The position numbers were made by a program, and so were the translations under genes. A stretch of 6,543 nucleotides of DNA, from NCBI GenBank assembly GCA_003648395.1, contig QMPB01000263.1, positions 1-6,543 on the forward strand, read 5' to 3'. Source of the DNA: Bacteroidota bacterium (GTDB lineage: Bacteria > Bacteroidota > Bacteroidia > Bacteroidales > UBA1556). Numbering within the stretch: the stretch's first letter is position 1; every line of letters begins with the position of its first letter. Below the pieces are notes generated by a model. It searched no databases. It saw nothing but the letters and a program-made list of their open reading frames with translations, and was not told the DNA's origin. Of this stretch, positions 4,794 through 6,543 are shown piece after piece.

Positions 4794-6185
4794 TTATACT
4801 TTATTTTTTACAATTTGTGCTAATAATTCCGCCTCCATTACAACTTTTCCTCCTACCCATGCTTTGCCACCCATATGGCATAATCCTCGGCGTACTGGTG
4901 ATAATAATTTTAAATCAAAAATGATAGTATCACCAGGTACAACTTTTTTGCGAAGGCGAACATTATCCATTTTAAGGAAATAGGTACTATATGCCTCTGG
5001 CTCATCAAGCTGACTTAAAACAAGAATACCTCCAGCTTGAGCCATAGCTTCCACTTGTAGTACGCCTGGCATAACAGGTTCTTCAGGGAAATGCCCAACA
5101 AAGAAATCTTCATTACCACTAACATTCTTTACACCTATTACCGAATCGCTAGTTACTTCCATTATTTTATCAATAAGAAGAAAAGGATTACGATGTGGCA
5201 ATAGTTTTTTAATATCATTGATATCATATAGTGGCTTTGCATTAAGATCAATTTGTGGTGGGCCATCATTATGACGCTTAATATAAGAACGAATTTTCTT
5301 AGCAAAAGCAACATTTGATTCATGACCTGGGCGAGAAGCAATTATTCTACCTTTTATTGGCATTCCTACCAATGCTAAATCACCAATTACATCTAGTAAT
5401 TTATGACGAGCTGCCTCATTATCAAATTTAAGTTCTAGATTATTCAAAATGCCTTTTTGCATAACTTCCACAGTTGGCTTATTAAATAATGTAGCTAATC
5501 TTTCTAGCTCTGCATCCGATACTTGTTTATTTACAAATACTATAGCATTACTTAAATCTCCGCCTTTAATAAGGTTATTATCAAGTAAATACTCTAACTC
5601 ATGTAAGAAAACAAAAGTACGGCATGGAGCTATTTCGGTAGCAAAATTGCTGTAATCATTAAGCTCTGCATTTTGTGTACCAAGTACTGCAGTATTATAA
5701 TCTATCATAGTAGAAATACGACGAGTATTATCAGGGATAATTGTCATCTCAGTATTTCTTTTTTCATCAGTATAGGATATTATTTCTTTAAGATCAAAAT
5801 ACACTCTTTCTTCTTCGAGCTCTTTAAGACCTACTTTTTGAAGAATATGAACATAATAAAAAGAACTTCCATCAAGGATAGGAGCTTCCTCTTGATCCAT
5901 TTCTACTATAACATTGTCGATGTTTAAACCAACTAATGCTGCCAATACGTGTTCGATAGTGGTAACTCTTGCTCCTTTATACTCTAATGTTGTACCCCTA
6001 GAAGTATCAACAACAAAATCGACAAGAGCCTCAAACTGTGGCTTACCTTCCATATCCACTCGTCGAAACACATAACCTGTGCCCGCTGGTGCTGGAATAA
6101 ATTTTAAACTAACTTCATTTCCTGTATGTAAGCCTATTCCTGATATACTTACTTCTTCGGCTATTGTTGTTTGCTTTTCGCTCAT
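4794..6185 (-). CDS. lpxC/fabZ: Bifunctional LpxC-FabZ: UDP-3-O-acyl-GlcNAc deacetylase / 3-hydroxyacyl-ACP dehydratase
   Basis: Two enzymes are joined in 463 residues. Residues 1-305 are LpxC, the zinc deacetylase that commits the product of LpxA to lipid A. E78-H79 in TTIEHV, with H261 and D265 in HKLLD, match the E. coli catalytic Glu78 and zinc ligands His79, His238 and Asp242. K262 matches Lys239, and H288 in RPGHESN matches catalytic His265. Compared with E. coli there are about 23 extra residues between the zinc ligands. Residues 320-463 are FabZ, the dehydratase of fatty-acid elongation, with LLPHRNPFLLID (328-339) and GHFPEEPVMPGVLQVEA (364-380). Its active-site pair is H365 and E379, with the usual spacing. 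A short linker joins the domains. The fusion is characteristic of Bacteroidota, so it is not an assembly error. The ATG fits the usual distance to the LpxC GLHTG motif (18-22). The gene leads an operon with lpxA and has its own upstream promoter box. LpxC and FabZ pull 3-hydroxyacyl groups in opposite directions, so joining them fixes their ratio. Confidence 0.96.
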   Translation of the reverse strand: MSEKQTTIAEEVSISGIGLHTGNEVSLKFIPAPAGTGYVFRRVDMEGKPQFEALVDFVVDTSRGTTLEYKGARVTTIEHVLAALVGLNIDNVIVEMDQEEAPILDGSSFYYVHILQKVGLKELEEERVYFDLKEIISYTDEKRNTEMTIIPDNTRRISTMIDYNTAVLGTQNAELNDYSNFATEIAPCRTFVFLHELEYLLDNNLIKGGDLSNAIVFVNKQVSDAELERLATLFNKPTVEVMQKGILNNLELKFDNEAARHKLLDVIGDLALVGMPIKGRIIASRPGHESNVAFAKKIRSYIKRHNDGPPQIDLNAKPLYDINDIKKLLPHRNPFLLIDKIMEVTSDSVIGVKNVSGNEDFFVGHFPEEPVMPGVLQVEAMAQAGGILVLSQLDEPEAYSTYFLKMDNVRLRKKVVPGDTIIFDLKLLSPVRRGLCHMGGKAWVGGKVVMEAELLAQIVKNKV

Positions 6186-6218
6186 TCTTACTCTTTATAA
6201 TTAATATAAAATTCTGCA

Positions 6219-6226
6219 CAAAAATA
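6219..6226 (-). promoter_or_regulatory. -7 box TATTTTTG for the lpxC-fabZ/lpxA operon
   Basis: The minus strand reads TATTTTTG, a full match to TAnnTTTG, 33 bases before the lpxC-fabZ start codon. I cannot find a clear -33 TTTG about 20 bases upstream. The 206-base gap before the operon and this box together suggest the operon starts here rather than reading through from the LD-carboxypeptidase gene. Confidence 0.5.
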
Positions 6227-6276
6227 GTAATTATTTTCTTTTGTACCCATTTGTGTTATTATGTTTTCAATTGCTT

Positions 6277-6291
6277 ATAGTTGATAACTAT
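6277..6291. repeat. Short inverted repeat ATAGTT-GAT-AACTAT
   Basis: Two perfect 6-base arms flank a 3-base centre, about 50 bases upstream (on the minus strand) of the lpxC-fabZ -7 box. The form suits a dimeric DNA-binding protein or a small hairpin. The arms are short and AT-rich, so chance is a real possibility. Confidence 0.35.
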
Positions 6292-6391
6292 TATTTGGGA
6301 GCTTTTATTATTATTTTTATAGAATAATGTTGTATTTCCGTTAAGAATTAGATGACTGAACCCTAAGGATTAATCACTGATATATTTTTTA

Positions 6392-6543
6392 TTATTGCGT
6401 GAAAATAGTTTGATCAATTTCCACTTCAAGTATACTATTTCTACCCATAATAATTGCTCTATTATCGGCAATATGGCCAGCAGGAAAATTAAAACAAACG
6501 GGGTATTTATATCGACTTAGCTTTTCGAAAATAATATCTAACG
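6392..6543 (-). CDS. LD-carboxypeptidase (peptidase family S66), C-terminal fragment
   Basis: Only the last 49 residues are in the window; the gene continues past the right edge, with two bases of a split codon left at 6542-6543. The fragment reads KYPVCFNFPAGHIADNRAII (residues 12-31), typical of the C-terminal end of S66 LD-carboxypeptidases, then a final strand NSILEVEID (35-43). H23, in PAGH, lies where the histidine of the Ser-Glu-His triad sits in this family. These cytoplasmic enzymes remove the terminal D-alanine from murein tetrapeptides during peptidoglycan recycling. The stop codon at 6394-6392 is 206 bases before lpxC-fabZ on the same strand. I see no convincing terminator hairpin after it. 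The serine and glutamate cannot be checked because the N-terminal part is missing. Confidence 0.85.
   Translation of the reverse strand, partial: LDIIFEKLSRYKYPVCFNFPAGHIADNRAIIMGRNSILEVEIDQTIFTQ

Noticed and set aside
5449..5927. Two plus-strand open frames inside lpxC-fabZ
   Set aside because: They lie opposite the LpxC catalytic domain, which has all its zinc and catalytic residues. Their translations show no known motif.
4794..6185. LpxC-FabZ junction as a possible sequencing or assembly artefact
   Set aside because: The reading frame is continuous through a normal linker, both domains are complete, and this fusion is well known in Bacteroidota.
6368..6375. 8-bp palindrome GATTAATC downstream of the LD-carboxypeptidase gene
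   Set aside because: It has no loop for a hairpin, no T-run, and no second copy nearby, so neither terminator nor operator is supported.

Overview
The window is AT-rich chromosomal DNA from a member of the Bacteroidota, probably Bacteroidales-like. The taxonomic call rests on four points: an lpxC-fabZ gene fusion, a long divergent PurF-type amidotransferase of a form I associate with this phylum, TAnnTTTG-like -7 promoter boxes upstream of several genes, and start codons preceded by A/T-rich DNA without clear Shine-Dalgarno sequences. It looks like ordinary core-genome DNA. I see no phage, insertion sequence, CRISPR array, toxin-antitoxin pair, rRNA or tRNA.

Layout from left to right. Positions 1-306 hold no confident gene; there may be the first codons of a minus-strand gene at the left edge, and there is a leader with an 8-bp inverted repeat before comF. 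A plus-strand comF-type phosphoribosyltransferase (307-996) converges on a minus-strand long PurF-like amidophosphoribosyltransferase (1006-2904). Only 9 bases separate them, and their two stop codons lie in the arms of one imperfect hairpin. After a 272-base intergenic region with a good promoter, a plus-strand monocistronic gene (3177-3848) encodes a 223-residue protein with an aspartokinase-like ACT domain and probably a second one. It ends in a strong intrinsic terminator. A second, bidirectional-looking hairpin terminator follows and serves the minus-strand pair lpxC-fabZ (4794-6185) then lpxA (4005-4787). After a 206-base intergenic region with a promoter for lpxC-fabZ, the window ends inside the C-terminus of a minus-strand S66 LD-carboxypeptidase.

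How the genes work together. lpxA and lpxC-fabZ encode the first two committed steps of lipid A synthesis, plus the fatty-acid dehydratase that competes for the same 3-hydroxyacyl-ACP substrate. The LD-carboxypeptidase fragment belongs to murein recycling, so the right side is an envelope-biogenesis neighbourhood. The left side carries two phosphoribosyltransferase-fold proteins, one linked to DNA uptake or repair (ComF) and one to de novo purine synthesis (PurF). No sequence evidence links these two functionally. The least characterised item is the ACT-domain protein. The most unusual biochemical point is the loss of the Fe-S cysteine cluster in the PurF-like enzyme.
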